A DNA stretch of 64,000 bases from Nitrosomonadales bacterium (GCA_025408405.1 JANYJE010000068.1:1-64000); one strand, 5' to 3'. Positions 45,907-55,124 are shown, counted from the stretch's first letter. Program-made: numbers and translations. The notes: generated from the letters alone by a model not told the origin.

Positions 45907-46940
45907 ACAATGTGACTCTCCCGGCACCGAAGGCGCTGACATTTTCCCTGCTGCGACTGCTGGGCGATGGCGAATTTCACTCTGGCGAAGTGCTGGCGCA
46001 GCGGCTGGGAGTGTCACGCGCCAGCGTGAACAATGCCCTGCACGGCATGGGGCAATACGGGCTGACGCTGCACAGCGTGCGCGGCCGCGGCTATTGCCTG
46101 GTTGCTGCGCCGCAATGGCTGGACGCTGCGCGCGTGCAGGAGCTGCTGGGCGCACAGGCAGGAGAGTTTCACATCGAGATTGGCGATCACGCACCCTCCA
46201 GCAATTCACTGCTGCTGCAGCGCGCGGCACAGCATGCCGCAAGCGGCAGCGTGCTGGCGCTGGAGTGGCAAAGCAGCGGGCGCGGCAGGCTGGGACGAAG
46301 CTGGCACTCCGGTTTGGGCAATGCGCTGACCTTTTCATTGCTGTGGCGTTTTGAGTGCGGGCTGTCCGGGCTGTCCGGCCTGAGCCTGGCCGCGGGCGTG
46401 GCGCTGATACGCGCCTTGCGCCAGTGTGGTGTGCACAGTGCGCGCCTGAAATGGCCGAATGATGTGCTGGGGCCCGATGCTGCCGGGGCAAGGGGGGGCA
46501 AGCTGGCCGGCATCCTCATCGAGGCGCAGGGCGATATGCTGGGGCCCAGTGCAGTCGTGATCGGTGTGGGACTCAACCTGAGGATGCCGCAGCAGGTGCT
46601 GCAACACATAGCGCAGCCTGTCACCAGCCTGGCGCAAATGACGGAGGCCATGCCCGAGCGCAACCTGTTGCTGGCGCTGTTGCTGCGCGAACTGGCGATA
46701 GTGCTGCGCGAGTTTGAACGGCACGGGTTTGCGGGTTTGCGCGCGGAATGGGAAAGCTATCATCTGTACCAGAATCAGGAAGTGCAATTGCTGTTGCCCG
46801 ATGGACGGGATGTGCGCGGTATTGTGCGCGGGGTGACGGCAGAGGGGGCGCTGCTGCTGGAGACGCCGGGCAGTGCGCAGCTGCAGGTTTTTAATGCGGG
46901 TGAAATCAGCATGAGGAGCGCCGCGAATGCTGCTGCTTGA
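45903..46940 (+). CDS. birA: biotin-protein ligase / biotin operon repressor
   Basis: BirA attaches biotin to acyl carrier subunits and, with its N-terminal HTH (GEVLAQRLGVSRASVNNALHGM), can repress biotin genes. The ligase motifs QSSGRGRLGRSWHSG and LKWPNDVL are intact, and a C-terminal SH3-like domain follows. The HTH makes it the bifunctional type. It overlaps the patatin gene by four bases and coaX by 14 bases, indicating coupling. Confidence 0.93.
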   Translation: MNNVTLPAPKALTFSLLRLLGDGEFHSGEVLAQRLGVSRASVNNALHGMGQYGLTLHSVRGRGYCLVAAPQWLDAARVQELLGAQAGEFHIEIGDHAPSSNSLLLQRAAQHAASGSVLALEWQSSGRGRLGRSWHSGLGNALTFSLLWRFECGLSGLSGLSLAAGVALIRALRQCGVHSARLKWPNDVLGPDAAGARGGKLAGILIEAQGDMLGPSAVVIGVGLNLRMPQQVLQHIAQPVTSLAQMTEAMPERNLLLALLLRELAIVLREFERHGFAGLRAEWESYHLYQNQEVQLLLPDGRDVRGIVRGVTAEGALLLETPGSAQLQVFNAGEISMRSAANAAA

Positions 46941-47658
46941 TGCGGGTAACAGCCGCTGCAAATGGGCGCTGGTTGAAAATGGCGTATGGGTGCGGCAAGG
47001 CGTGGCTGACAATGCGGATTGGCCGTCCCTGCGCGACAACCTGCAGCAGCAGGCACCGCCCAGCCTGCTGCGCGTATCCAACGTGGCCGGGGCGGCGATG
47101 GCGCAGAACTTGCGCGAGCTGGGCGAGAGCTGGTCATGTTCCGTGCAGTTTGCGGTTGCACAGGCCGAGCAGTGCGGCGTGCGGAATTTATACGAACAAC
47201 CCGCGCAATTGGGCAGTGACCGCTGGCTGGCGCTGGTTGCCGCCTGGCACAGGACGCGCAGTGCCTGCCTGGTGGTGAATTGCGGCACGGCGACGACCAT
47301 AGACGCGCTTTCCGGCAGCGGAGAGTTCCTAGGAGGCCTGATACTGCCGGGCATGGATTTAATGCGCTACAGCCTGATGGGCAGCACCGCACAGCTGGCG
47401 CAACGGAACCCGCGCGAGGGGGAGCTGCGCGAATTTCCGCGCAATACGCAGGATGCGATTTTTAGCGGGGCAATGCGTGCGACAATCGGCGCGGTTCGGC
47501 AGCAGTACGCCTTGCTGGCAGGGCTGCAGGAAACCCGCTGTATCGTCAGCGGAGGTGCGGCAGCAGCCATACAGCCGCATCTGGGCATGGTGTGCGAGCG
47601 GGTGGACAATCTGGTGTTGCATGGGCTGCAAATAACAGGACAGGAGGCGGGAGCGTGA
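46927..47658 (+). CDS. coaX: type III pantothenate kinase
   Basis: CoaX phosphorylates pantothenate, the first step of CoA synthesis. The 243-residue protein begins MLLLDAGNSRCKWALVENG (ATP-binding) and has VVNCGTATTIDALSGSGEFLGGLILPG. It overlaps both birA and the following SPOR gene. The birA-coaX-SPOR order is common in betaproteobacteria. No coaA is seen. Confidence 0.94.
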   Translation: MLLLDAGNSRCKWALVENGVWVRQGVADNADWPSLRDNLQQQAPPSLLRVSNVAGAAMAQNLRELGESWSCSVQFAVAQAEQCGVRNLYEQPAQLGSDRWLALVAAWHRTRSACLVVNCGTATTIDALSGSGEFLGGLILPGMDLMRYSLMGSTAQLAQRNPREGELREFPRNTQDAIFSGAMRATIGAVRQQYALLAGLQETRCIVSGGAAAAIQPHLGMVCERVDNLVLHGLQITGQEAGA

Positions 47659-48416
47659 TGAGGCGGTTAGTCGTTTTGTTGTTACTGGTTAACATCATAT
47701 TTTTTGCGCTGATGCAATGGGGTGGAAAGCTGAACGGTGAGGGTAAAAACCCGCAGCCACTCGCGGCGCTTAACCCGGAAAAAATAAAGTTGCTCAGCGC
47801 ACCTGTTGTGGCCGCCACGTCAGTGGCAGCGTCGCCTGCGGTGGCACCCGTTCCGGCCGTGCCAATTGCGCCAGTTGTGCCAGTTGTGCCAGTGGCATCG
47901 CCCGTGGTTGCCGCTTCGGCAACCTTGCCTGCCCCCATCGTGCATAGCGCGGAAAACAGCTGCATGGAGTGGGGCGAGTTCTCCGGCACTGATCTGACGC
48001 GCGCCGAAAAAGCGCTTGCCCAGCTGAAGCTGGGCGCCAAATTGGCGCAACGCACGGTGGAATATACGCATGGCTACTGGGTCTATCTTCCCCCTTTCAA
48101 GACTCACGCTGGCAGGGTAAAAAAAATCCGGCAGCTTAAAGAGCTGGGGGTGGCAGATTATTTTGTGGTGCAGGAATCCGGGCGCTGGATGAACGCCATT
48201 TCACTGGGTGTATTTAAAACCGAAGAAGCGGCCAAGCACTTCCAGTCCGAGCTGAACAGGAAAGGCATTAAATCGACCCAGGTGGGGGAGCGTGCCAGCA
48301 AGCTTAAATTTACGGTGTTTGTGCTCAAGCAGATGGATGAGGAGGAATCCGCCCAGCTAACCGCCTGGCAGAAAGATTATGCGGGCAGCGAGCTGAAGAC
48401 AGTGGTGTGCAATTAA
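47658..48416 (+). CDS. SPOR domain-containing membrane protein
   Basis: The protein starts MRRLVVLLLLVNIIFFALMQWGG, a single N-terminal membrane helix, followed by an Ala/Pro/Val-rich periplasmic linker. The C-terminal domain, with KIRQLKELGVADYFVVQESGRWMNAISLGVFKTEEAAKHFQSELNRKG, matches SPOR, which binds denuded septal peptidoglycan. The ORF track begins earlier inside coaX; the ATG at 47658 overlaps the coaX stop. It is the last gene before the tRNA and mobile element. Confidence 0.8.
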   Translation: MRRLVVLLLLVNIIFFALMQWGGKLNGEGKNPQPLAALNPEKIKLLSAPVVAATSVAASPAVAPVPAVPIAPVVPVVPVASPVVAASATLPAPIVHSAENSCMEWGEFSGTDLTRAEKALAQLKLGAKLAQRTVEYTHGYWVYLPPFKTHAGRVKKIRQLKELGVADYFVVQESGRWMNAISLGVFKTEEAAKHFQSELNRKGIKSTQVGERASKLKFTVFVLKQMDEEESAQLTAWQKDYAGSELKTVVCN

Positions 48417-48439
48417 GTCCCGGCGCTGTTTTTTGATTA

Positions 48440-48468
48440 TTGACAGGCGGGGCTGAAATCAGGAGAAT
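48440..48468 (+). promoter_or_regulatory. candidate promoter of tRNA-Met
   Basis: A perfect TTGACA (48440-48445) is followed after 17 bp by GAGAAT and then a GC-rich stretch (GCTGCC). The -10 is weak. Its position about 90 bp before the tRNA suits a stable-RNA promoter. Confidence 0.4.
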
Positions 48469-48559
48469 GCTGCCTCCTCGTGATGGATTGCCGCCTTGGT
48501 TCAGAGCTTTGGAACGCACGCAGCCTGCGGGCTGATGGCAAGATTCAGTAAAAGTTTCC

Positions 48560-48636
48560 GGTGATATAGCTCAGGTGGTTAGAGCGCAGCACTCATAACG
48601 CTGAGGTCGGTGGTTCAAATCCACCTATCACCACCA
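48560..48636 (+). tRNA. tRNA-Met(CAU), insertion site of the mobile element
   Basis: The 77-nt sequence ggtgatatagctcaggtggt... has acceptor GGTGATA/TATCACC, D-arm GCTC/GAGC, anticodon loop CTCATAA, T-arm GGTGGTTCAAATCCACC and encoded CCA. The anticodon is CAU. The body resembles elongator tRNA-Met; a lysidine-modified tRNA-Ile2 is the alternative. The integrase gene starts 230 bp downstream, so the 3' end is the probable attL core. Confidence 0.92.
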
Positions 48637-48642
48637 AGATAC

Positions 48643-48675
48643 AAAAAAGCCAGTTCGTCCGAACTGGCTTTTTTC
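48643..48675. terminator. bidirectional terminator after tRNA-Met
   Basis: AAAAAAGCCAGTTCG-TCC-GAACTGGCTTTTTT, with A- and T-runs on both sides, eight bases after the tRNA. Confidence 0.9.
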
Positions 48676-48794
48676 TTTGCCGCTGCTCCGCAAAACACGA
48701 CTTTTGTATCAATAAAACAACGAGATAAAAATATTTTTCGTTGTTCATTGGTGTCCAAGGTCGTTCACGGAAGTTCACCAACGTCCAATTCGAT

Positions 48795-48847
48795 TGTGAG
48801 TATCGGTGTGAGTATTTATGCCGATTTTCGTAGACTGTGAGTATCGG
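48795..48847 (+). repeat. three direct repeats upstream of the integrase gene
   Basis: TGTGAGTAT occurs at 48795, 48807 and 48836; the first and third copies extend to TGTGAGTATCGG. The cluster lies between the tRNA and the integrase start. Repeats here are candidates for integrase arm-type sites or for binding of an excision factor. Confidence 0.6.
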
Positions 48848-48865
48848 ATTGAATTGGAGGCAATT

Positions 48866-50110
48866 ATGGGAATACTGTCGGACAAAGCGGTTCAGGCAGC
48901 CGCAACCAAGAGCAAGCAATACGGAATTAGCGATGGGGATGGACTCACGTTGATCGTCAAGACAACGGGCGCCAAGCTATGGTGGTTGCGGTATCGGTTT
49001 TGTGGAAAGGCGAAGACTTTATCGTTTGGCGAGTACCCTCTCGTTAGTCTAAAAGAGGCCCGAGAGAAAGCCTTCCTTGCCAGGAAGACATTGCTTGAAG
49101 GTCGCGATCCCTCGGCAGAAAAGATTGCCGCCAGGAAAGAGATCATCAAGATCCAGGAAGAAGAGAAGGCAAGTCTAGCTACAACATTTGAAAGCGTGGC
49201 TCGTGAGTGGTTTGGAAAATTCTCAAAATCCAATAACTGGGCGGAGAACCACTCCAGCAAAATCCTTGGGCGCCTTGAAAAGGATATTTTTCCGTGGCTA
49301 GGTGATAAGCAAGTCAGCGAAATTGAGCCACAAGAATTGTTGTCGGCGATTCGCCGAATCGAAAATCGAGGTGCGCTTGAGACTGCACATCGCGCATTGT
49401 CAGAATGTGGCCGTGTATTTCGATATGCAGTTGCCAGTGGTTTGGTCAAACGTGATCCGGCAGGAGATCTAAGAGGCGCATTACCACCCTATAGAAAGGA
49501 TAAGCACTTCGCAGCTGTTACAGATCCGAAGCAGGTTGGCATGTTGATGCGTGACATCGAAGCATACTCGGGGACAAATGTTGTACGAGCGGCATTCGCT
49601 TTGTCGCCGCGAGTCTTTCTCAGGCCTGGCGAACTTCGCAAGTTGGAGTGGGACTGGATCGACTTTGATTCAGCAATGATAACTATCCCAGCGTTTGCAC
49701 ATAAGACCGGCAAGAGAACGCAGGCCCCGCATCTTGTTCCGCTTAGCACCCAAGCGCTGCAGATTCTGAGAGAAATTCAGCCGCTGACAAGTGATGGCAG
49801 GCATGTATTTCCCAGTGAGCGCGACAAGAATCGCCCTATGTCTGACAATGCAGTTCGTTCAGCAATGAGACGCATGGGATGGACGGGGGATGAGATGACG
49901 CCCCATGGTTTTCGTGCGCTGGCAAGTACAATCCTGGACAACCTAGGTTATAAGCAGGAATGGATTGAGAGGCAGTTGGCGCATGATGAGCAGAATAAGA
50001 TTAAGGCAGCGTATAAGCGCGATTTGCATTTGATGTATATGCCCGAACGAAAAAAAATGATGCAGGATTGGTCGGACTATCTTGATGATCTAAAAATCGG
50101 CCGGCCTTGA
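48866..50110 (+). CDS. int: tyrosine-type site-specific integrase
   Basis: This recombinase inserts and excises the element at the tRNA gene. It has an N-terminal arm-binding DUF4102 domain (MGILSDKAVQAAATKSKQYGISDGDGLTLIVKTTGAKLWWLRYRF). The catalytic domain has the Arg in LRPGELRKLEWDW, HGFRALASTIL (H-xx-R) and the Tyr in LMYMPERKKMMQDWSDYLD. The ATG at 48866 follows GGAGG by five bases, so the longer ORF start is rejected. P4-like islands use the same family. Confidence 0.93.
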   Translation: MGILSDKAVQAAATKSKQYGISDGDGLTLIVKTTGAKLWWLRYRFCGKAKTLSFGEYPLVSLKEAREKAFLARKTLLEGRDPSAEKIAARKEIIKIQEEEKASLATTFESVAREWFGKFSKSNNWAENHSSKILGRLEKDIFPWLGDKQVSEIEPQELLSAIRRIENRGALETAHRALSECGRVFRYAVASGLVKRDPAGDLRGALPPYRKDKHFAAVTDPKQVGMLMRDIEAYSGTNVVRAAFALSPRVFLRPGELRKLEWDWIDFDSAMITIPAFAHKTGKRTQAPHLVPLSTQALQILREIQPLTSDGRHVFPSERDKNRPMSDNAVRSAMRRMGWTGDEMTPHGFRALASTILDNLGYKQEWIERQLAHDEQNKIKAAYKRDLHLMYMPERKKMMQDWSDYLDDLKIGRP

Positions 50111-50395
50111 TGCTGTCCCAAGTTGCTTGACTTGCGGTTGCTGAGCTAAACCAGTAACCACAGGAGTGTCGCACGCAGAAGGTCGGGCCGGCCAGGTAAA
50201 TGATGGGAGCGCTTGCTGGTTCATGAATGGATCAAGAGCTGCAAATTTTGCCGTTTTGGCGACTAAGCAGGAATGGCGCAATATGGCTGAAGATATAGAA
50301 GCCAGGATAAGTGAGGCCACTTGCCAGCAAGTTCGTCCTGATCTACCGTGCTAACCATTTGTGCCGTCGTTCCCCTGCATAGGACTACATTGATC
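50111..50395. other. 285-bp gap after the integrase
   Basis: No convincing gene, terminator or repeat is seen. The 62-codon ORF at 50166 lacks a ribosome site and any recognisable motif. Confidence 0.4.
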
Positions 50396-51262
50396 ATGAA
50401 TGTGAATAAACAAGCCAGTGTGCCCAATCTGTTGTCTTGCGACGTACCCTCGGATCCGTTCCCTTCTCTCCCGGCAATCGCGCTTCGCGCAAGAATGTAC
50501 TTGCGTTCGTTTAGTCCAGATAAGGTGGACGCTATTGCAGGACGAATAGACATGGAGTTGCATCAAGATCCCCGCCATTGCAGAGAGCGCCATGCTGGAC
50601 GTGTACAAAATGGCAACGACGTAGAGCGCCTGAAAAGGATTGTTGAAGATCGCGACTACCTCAACCATACCGGACTTCAGCTTCCAGCTCGCAAAGAATA
50701 TCCAGAAGGGCATGACTACGAACTTTTTGCCGTCCTGGCGCTTCGGCTTGTAGGGAAAACAATGGCGGTACTGGAGGCCAAACGCAAAAATTCAGCCAAG
50801 GCCGGAGAGTATGCGCTACAAGCCATGGATGCCGTTTGTCATGTCGAACATTTGACTGAGTCGGCTTGGCTTGCGTCGTATTTCAGATCTGAGCGAGAGT
50901 GGGATCAAGACCGGGTTAACGCACTGATTCTGGAAAAAACAAAGCAACATGAGTGGCTCCAAAACGAATTAGAGAAGCAACACAGGGAAAAATTGGAGCG
51001 CATGAAACAACTCAACAAAGCTCGGCACGCACTTGGCGAGCAGGCAAGGCAGTCTGTAATAGATGAATGGAATAAAAATCGAAATCAATTCTCAAGCGGC
51101 GAAGAAGCTGGAAATCACTTTGCGGATTGGCTCGCGGCAAAAGGCATCTACAAAGCCAGACGCAAGTCATCTAATGCCAGGCCCGAGCCATATAAAGCCC
51201 GCACCGTTAGAGACTGGATTCTCGATTACGCAAAAGACGAGGGATTCAAGTTCCGACCATAA
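50396..51262 (+). CDS. hypothetical protein of the mobile element
   Basis: This 288-residue soluble protein has no recognised domain in the N-terminal half. A strongly charged helical stretch (LILEKTKQHEWLQNELEKQHREKLERMKQLNKARHALGEQARQS) likely forms a coiled coil. The basic C-terminus ends in YKARTVRDWILDYAKDEGFKFRP. It lies between the integrase and the AlpA-type regulator, a place often held by element-specific genes. GTG 50348 is an alternative start; the ATG at 50396 has an AGGA upstream. Confidence 0.6.
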   Translation: MNVNKQASVPNLLSCDVPSDPFPSLPAIALRARMYLRSFSPDKVDAIAGRIDMELHQDPRHCRERHAGRVQNGNDVERLKRIVEDRDYLNHTGLQLPARKEYPEGHDYELFAVLALRLVGKTMAVLEAKRKNSAKAGEYALQAMDAVCHVEHLTESAWLASYFRSEREWDQDRVNALILEKTKQHEWLQNELEKQHREKLERMKQLNKARHALGEQARQSVIDEWNKNRNQFSSGEEAGNHFADWLAAKGIYKARRKSSNARPEPYKARTVRDWILDYAKDEGFKFRP

Positions 51263-51263
51263 G

Positions 51264-51282
51264 CGGTCTCCGCCGGAGACCG
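51264..51282. repeat. hairpin just after the hypothetical gene
   Basis: CGGTCTCC-GCC-GGAGACCG is a perfect eight-base stem beginning two bases after the stop. It lacks a T-run, so it may stabilise the mRNA end or be a protein site. Confidence 0.4.
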
Positions 51283-51401
51283 TACGGTGTGCGACGGACG
51301 ACGTACGGCTTCCATCGGACACCGCTTTCACGAACCGAATGCCCCACCTTAGGATGTCTCCGTCGGCCAGCAATGGCCTTAATGGAACGGAAACATCCAA
51401 A

Positions 51402-51617
51402 ATGAACCACCTCCCTGCAACAGGTTTCCTCCGCCTTAGGCAAATTATTGGCGAACCAACGGCCAACCCGCCGATCCCTCCGCTTATCCCGGTCTCCAAG
51501 TCTACTTGGTGGGCCGGAGTGAAATCTGGACGGTTTCCGCAGCCAGTGCGAAAACTAGGGCTCCGCATCACGGCGTGGCGCGTTGAAGATATACGCGCCC
51601 TGATCGATGCCGCGTAA
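51402..51617 (+). CDS. AlpA-family HTH regulator
   Basis: This 71-residue protein has the form of AlpA/excisionase regulators: MNHLPATGFLRLRQIIGEP...PPLIPVSKSTWWAGVKSGRFPQPVRKLGLRITAWRVEDIRALIDAA. The S-x-WW-x-VK-x-G-FP-PV-KLG-R-WR motif is diagnostic. Such proteins act as excisionase or activate the integrase gene in P4-like islands. The ORF track begins far upstream in the preceding gene; the ATG at 51402 fits the family. Confidence 0.82.
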   Translation: MNHLPATGFLRLRQIIGEPTANPPIPPLIPVSKSTWWAGVKSGRFPQPVRKLGLRITAWRVEDIRALIDAA

Positions 51618-51659
51618 GCCATCATGATGACTTTCATCGTTTCTCAATACGTCGTCACA

Positions 51660-51727
51660 GATTGTTTCGCGAAGGCCTACATCCTAGCGGGTGAAGGCAG
51701 ACAACTTACTGGAGTCGAAAGTTAATC
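51660..51727 (+). other. candidate oriT upstream of mobC
   Basis: This non-coding stretch sits directly before mobC. It contains ACATCCTAGCGGG at 51680-51692, close to the MOBP nic sequence (Y)ATCCTG|Y of RP4 and R64. Position before the relaxosome gene supports it. No clear inverted repeat flanks the site, so the call is tentative. Confidence 0.35.
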
Positions 51728-52054
51728 ATGGTCGCCCTTTTCAAGAAAAAGCCGCACGACCAGAAAAGATCGATCCGATATGAAATCTTGTTGTCGCCCA
51801 CGGAAGCTGAAGACATTCGGTCGTTCGCCAAATTACGGGACTTATCTGTTGCTGATTTCATGCGCCGGGCGGCCTTGGGGAGACGCACGGATGTTCAATT
51901 TGAGACAGAAATAGTCCTTGCGCTTCGTGAGGTCGTCCAATCAATTCGCCAACTGCATTCAGCGTTTGCTGCAAAAGATATTTTCATTCTCAAATCAGAA
52001 CTGGCGCAGGTAATCGAACAGGCGCTCGCTGCCATGTTGCGGATCGGCAAATAG
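51728..52054 (+). CDS. mobC: MobC-like relaxosome accessory protein
   Basis: This 108-residue protein has RSIRYEILLSPTEAEDIRSFAKLRDLSVADFMRRAALGRR, a ribbon-helix-helix motif seen in MobC/NikA-type proteins that bind oriT and recruit the relaxase. The C-terminal half is helical. It is the first gene of a mobC-accessory-relaxase run. GGAG precedes the ATG. Confidence 0.75.
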   Translation: MVALFKKKPHDQKRSIRYEILLSPTEAEDIRSFAKLRDLSVADFMRRAALGRRTDVQFETEIVLALREVVQSIRQLHSAFAAKDIFILKSELAQVIEQALAAMLRIGK

Positions 52055-52114
52055 AGCTCTGTATCAAAGTCACGAATTGAAACTTGTACCACTAACGCAC
52101 ATAAGGAGATTAAC

Positions 52115-52711
52115 ATGCGTTTTAAATCGGCGACGAAAATGGGTGATGAGCTGGGTCTCAGCTATCACAAGATCAACAAAGTGCTGGCGCGAAATGGTTT
52201 ATATGATGAGGCAACGAGACGTCCCACCGCGCGTGCGCTCGAAAATCACTTGGCCGAAATAAAATCTACGACGAGTAGTTTTTCTGGCAAGGTCGTTGAA
52301 TTTAACGTTTGGAACGTCGATGAGCTGAAGCCCCTCTTCCCCCAACCCAAAAAAACAAAAAAATCCGGCCCATGTCAGTCGCCGCCTGAAGCGTTGGACA
52401 AAGTCTGTGACGCCTTTGCAGATTTTGGCCACATGCTCAAGATTGAAGTGAGCAATCCGAAAGATGGAATTAGTACGGAGGCGCAGTCTACGGTGATTGA
52501 GGCGTACTTTGGCGAGTCTTCCTGCTTGCGCGGCATCTTGCTGCTCCACCGATTCATGCGCCCGAACGAGGCAGCGGCAGCAAAGGCCGTTACGCTGCTA
52601 CTTGCGAACGAGTTATATGTCGCCGCCAAAGAAATCAATGTAAGGCGGGCGCAAACCAATCTGCGCACGATTGAAAGGACGCTTCAGTGGCTATGCGATA
52701 AGGCTCGCTGA
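52115..52711 (+). CDS. hypothetical mobilization accessory protein
   Basis: This 198-residue protein lies between mobC and the relaxase gene. Its N-terminus MRFKSATKMGDELGLSYHKINKVLARNGLYDE looks like a short HTH, followed by a basic linker and a helical C-terminus. AAGGAG lies before the ATG. It ends 16 bases before the relaxase start, so it is probably in the same operon. The function is inferred only from position. Confidence 0.6.
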   Translation: MRFKSATKMGDELGLSYHKINKVLARNGLYDEATRRPTARALENHLAEIKSTTSSFSGKVVEFNVWNVDELKPLFPQPKKTKKSGPCQSPPEALDKVCDAFADFGHMLKIEVSNPKDGISTEAQSTVIEAYFGESSCLRGILLLHRFMRPNEAAAAKAVTLLLANELYVAAKEINVRRAQTNLRTIERTLQWLCDKAR

Positions 52712-52727
52712 TTACTGCGCACCACCT

Positions 52728-55124
52728 ATGATCCCCGTCATTCTTCCAAAGAGGCAGACGAGGGTGAAAGGTGGCCGCGTTTTCAACAAACTAATCAGCT
52801 ACGTTGAGGGCGCCGCCGCCTTTCAAGCTGCCTCAGGGGATCAACAGTTTGACAATATTCTTAACTACACGGCCAATCCCGTGGATCAGAAACGCGGCGG
52901 GGAGAAGTGCATTGCGATCCGTACGCACGGCGTAACCGACTTGAGTTCCGCGACCATCGAAATGAATACAGTAGCTGCACGCAACACGAGGTGCGAAGAC
53001 CCAGCATACCATTTTGTGCTGGCATGGCCCGAGTTTGAGAGGCCCCACCCAGATGAGATTTTTGAAGCGGCCGAGCATGCCCTTCGGTCGCTCGGGCTAG
53101 CCGATCATCAATACGTTTTAGCTGTCCACGCCAATACGGACAACCTCCACTGTCATGCTGCCGTTAACCGTGTAAACCCCACCACGTTCAAGTCCCGCAA
53201 TGTCGAATGGGCACACAAAACAATTCATCTGGCCGCACGCCAGGCCGAAATCAAGCATGGGTGGGCCCATGACAATGGTATCTACATTGTCCAGATCGAT
53301 GACCAGAATCGAAAATCCATTGTTCTTAACCCTGATCTCGACTACCGTGTCTCTCGCCGGTTGCAGTCCTCCGCAAGCATACTGCCGACTTGGCATGACC
53401 CGGATAGCCTGGAGTCCTGGCTCAAATTCAAGGTGGCCAAAACGGTAATGCAGGCACTGCCCTCCCTCACAAACTGGAATGCATTACACGACCTGCTGGC
53501 TGCCTACGCCATCACGCTGACTGATAGTGGTGGTGGTGGGCTGCGACTACATGCCACATCTCAGACGACGAGCGAAGTTATTAGCCTCCCAGCCAGCAAG
53601 GGTTTGAGAATTCTGAAGCGTGGTGAACTGGAAGAGCGATGGGGAAAATTCGCACATAGCCGGTTAACTGTCAGTGTCGTACCAGATACATTACGCTTAA
53701 CCCCGCGCAGCATAGCGGGCCAGGCAAGCAGCTCTCAGAATGCCGCAAGTGATCTAGGCGCAGATTCGCCGGACAGGAAGCCAAGGGCGCGCGATGAATC
53801 ACTGCGAGCAAAGCGTCGCGATCAACGTGCTGCTGCTCGTGCGGATCTTCGTCACCGCTTTGCACAGTATCAGCGGTTCGTGCGAGAAGGTGACGTTGAT
53901 TATTTCAAGAACAAATCCGACCTTCGTGCCGAGCTTAGCCAATCGATCAAAAGGATCAATAAAGATGCCAAAGCACTGCACTCAGCCTGTCGCCTTGCGT
54001 GGCGTGCCAATGTAAAAGGCTGTCTGCTAAGAATGGCGGCCATTGATTTTGAAATGTCGCATCAAAAACTTGAGGCCAAGACGATTTTCCAAACGAGAAT
54101 GCAATCGCTGCAGGTCACCCGTCTACCGCCTTTGACTTGGCGAAAGTGGTTATACGAACAAGCCAATCTTGGAGATCAGGCCGCTTTGTCGGCCTTGCGC
54201 GGCATTGTCTATCAAGCTCAGCGCGATGCAAAACGCAAAGATAAGATCACGCCATTACTGTACGAAGCAGAACCCGATACACCGGAGTCTTATACACGAA
54301 AATTCCACAAGGCCATGGCGCGACTGCTTGAGGAGGAACAAAAGGAGGCTGCCATTCGCTCCGCGCGACTTGATGCCATGCGCCCGTTCGAAACTGATGC
54401 GCTGCTCGTTAAGCACATCAACATGCAATGGCACGTTACTGAAAACGGCAATGTTGCCTACACCCATCACGATGGGCAGCATCTGTTCACAGATCGAGGG
54501 AACCGCCTGACCTTTGACCGCGTCGTTGTGGGTGATGACGACATCCGTCTGGCTCTTGCCCATGCGCAGCAGAAATTTGGCAATCAACTCACCCTGACCG
54601 GGGACGATCCAGTCTTTACCGCAAGGATGGCGTGCCTGGCCGATGACATGGGTATAACCATCTTGAATCCAGACATGCAACAGGTGATTGCCAGCCGCCG
54701 CAGAGAGCTCGCAATGCGGTACGCAAAGGAGCAACCCACTCCGACGACTCTAGCGAAGGCGACAACGCCAGAACAGCAGGAGGCATCGCCACAAAGTTCG
54801 GGGCACACCGGCCAGATCGACCAGGCCACCAACCACGAGCGCCTGCGCGCCATGGTGCTAGCGATTGACCCGCGTGCGGAATTTATAATCCCAGACTCAT
54901 CGACCAGTCATGCAACATACAGCGGGCCGGTTGCCGCTGTCTTTACGTCGGAGGAGCCCGCCCAAGGCTTTGCCCAGCATTTGGGGCGAAGCCTATATGC
55001 GCTACATTCGACTGACGCTCCAGCACACCATGGCCACGCCAATATCACGGTGCAATATCGCGACGGTGTGGCCATCGTGACGGTTCACGCTATCGGCAAA
55101 GGGAAAGATGGAAAGATTAGGTAG
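52728..55124 (+). CDS. MOBP-type relaxase with LPD7 domain
   Basis: This protein nicks oriT and leads the strand in conjugative transfer. The N-terminus has RVFNKLISYVEG with a candidate catalytic Tyr25, and the three-His motif HANTDNLHCHAAVNRV (H134, H141, H143). The middle is basic and helical. The C-terminal region EIRLTFDRVVVGDDDIRLALAHAQQKFGNQLTLTG-like segment matches the LPD7 domain of TraI-type relaxases. The ATG at 52728 is preferred over 52671, which overlaps the accessory gene. No type IV secretion genes are seen, so the element is mobilizable rather than self-transmissible within this window. Confidence 0.85.
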   Translation: MIPVILPKRQTRVKGGRVFNKLISYVEGAAAFQAASGDQQFDNILNYTANPVDQKRGGEKCIAIRTHGVTDLSSATIEMNTVAARNTRCEDPAYHFVLAWPEFERPHPDEIFEAAEHALRSLGLADHQYVLAVHANTDNLHCHAAVNRVNPTTFKSRNVEWAHKTIHLAARQAEIKHGWAHDNGIYIVQIDDQNRKSIVLNPDLDYRVSRRLQSSASILPTWHDPDSLESWLKFKVAKTVMQALPSLTNWNALHDLLAAYAITLTDSGGGGLRLHATSQTTSEVISLPASKGLRILKRGELEERWGKFAHSRLTVSVVPDTLRLTPRSIAGQASSSQNAASDLGADSPDRKPRARDESLRAKRRDQRAAARADLRHRFAQYQRFVREGDVDYFKNKSDLRAELSQSIKRINKDAKALHSACRLAWRANVKGCLLRMAAIDFEMSHQKLEAKTIFQTRMQSLQVTRLPPLTWRKWLYEQANLGDQAALSALRGIVYQAQRDAKRKDKITPLLYEAEPDTPESYTRKFHKAMARLLEEEQKEAAIRSARLDAMRPFETDALLVKHINMQWHVTENGNVAYTHHDGQHLFTDRGNRLTFDRVVVGDDDIRLALAHAQQKFGNQLTLTGDDPVFTARMACLADDMGITILNPDMQQVIASRRRELAMRYAKEQPTPTTLAKATTPEQQEASPQSSGHTGQIDQATNHERLRAMVLAIDPRAEFIIPDSSTSHATYSGPVAAVFTSEEPAQGFAQHLGRSLYALHSTDAPAHHGHANITVQYRDGVAIVTVHAIGKGKDGKIR

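Noticed and set aside
45394-46491. 365-codon ORF opposite patatin and birA
   Set aside because: It spans the junction of two well-supported genes in antisense and has no domain.
50166-50354. 62-codon ORF after the integrase
   Set aside because: No ribosome site, no motif, and unlike neighbouring codon use.
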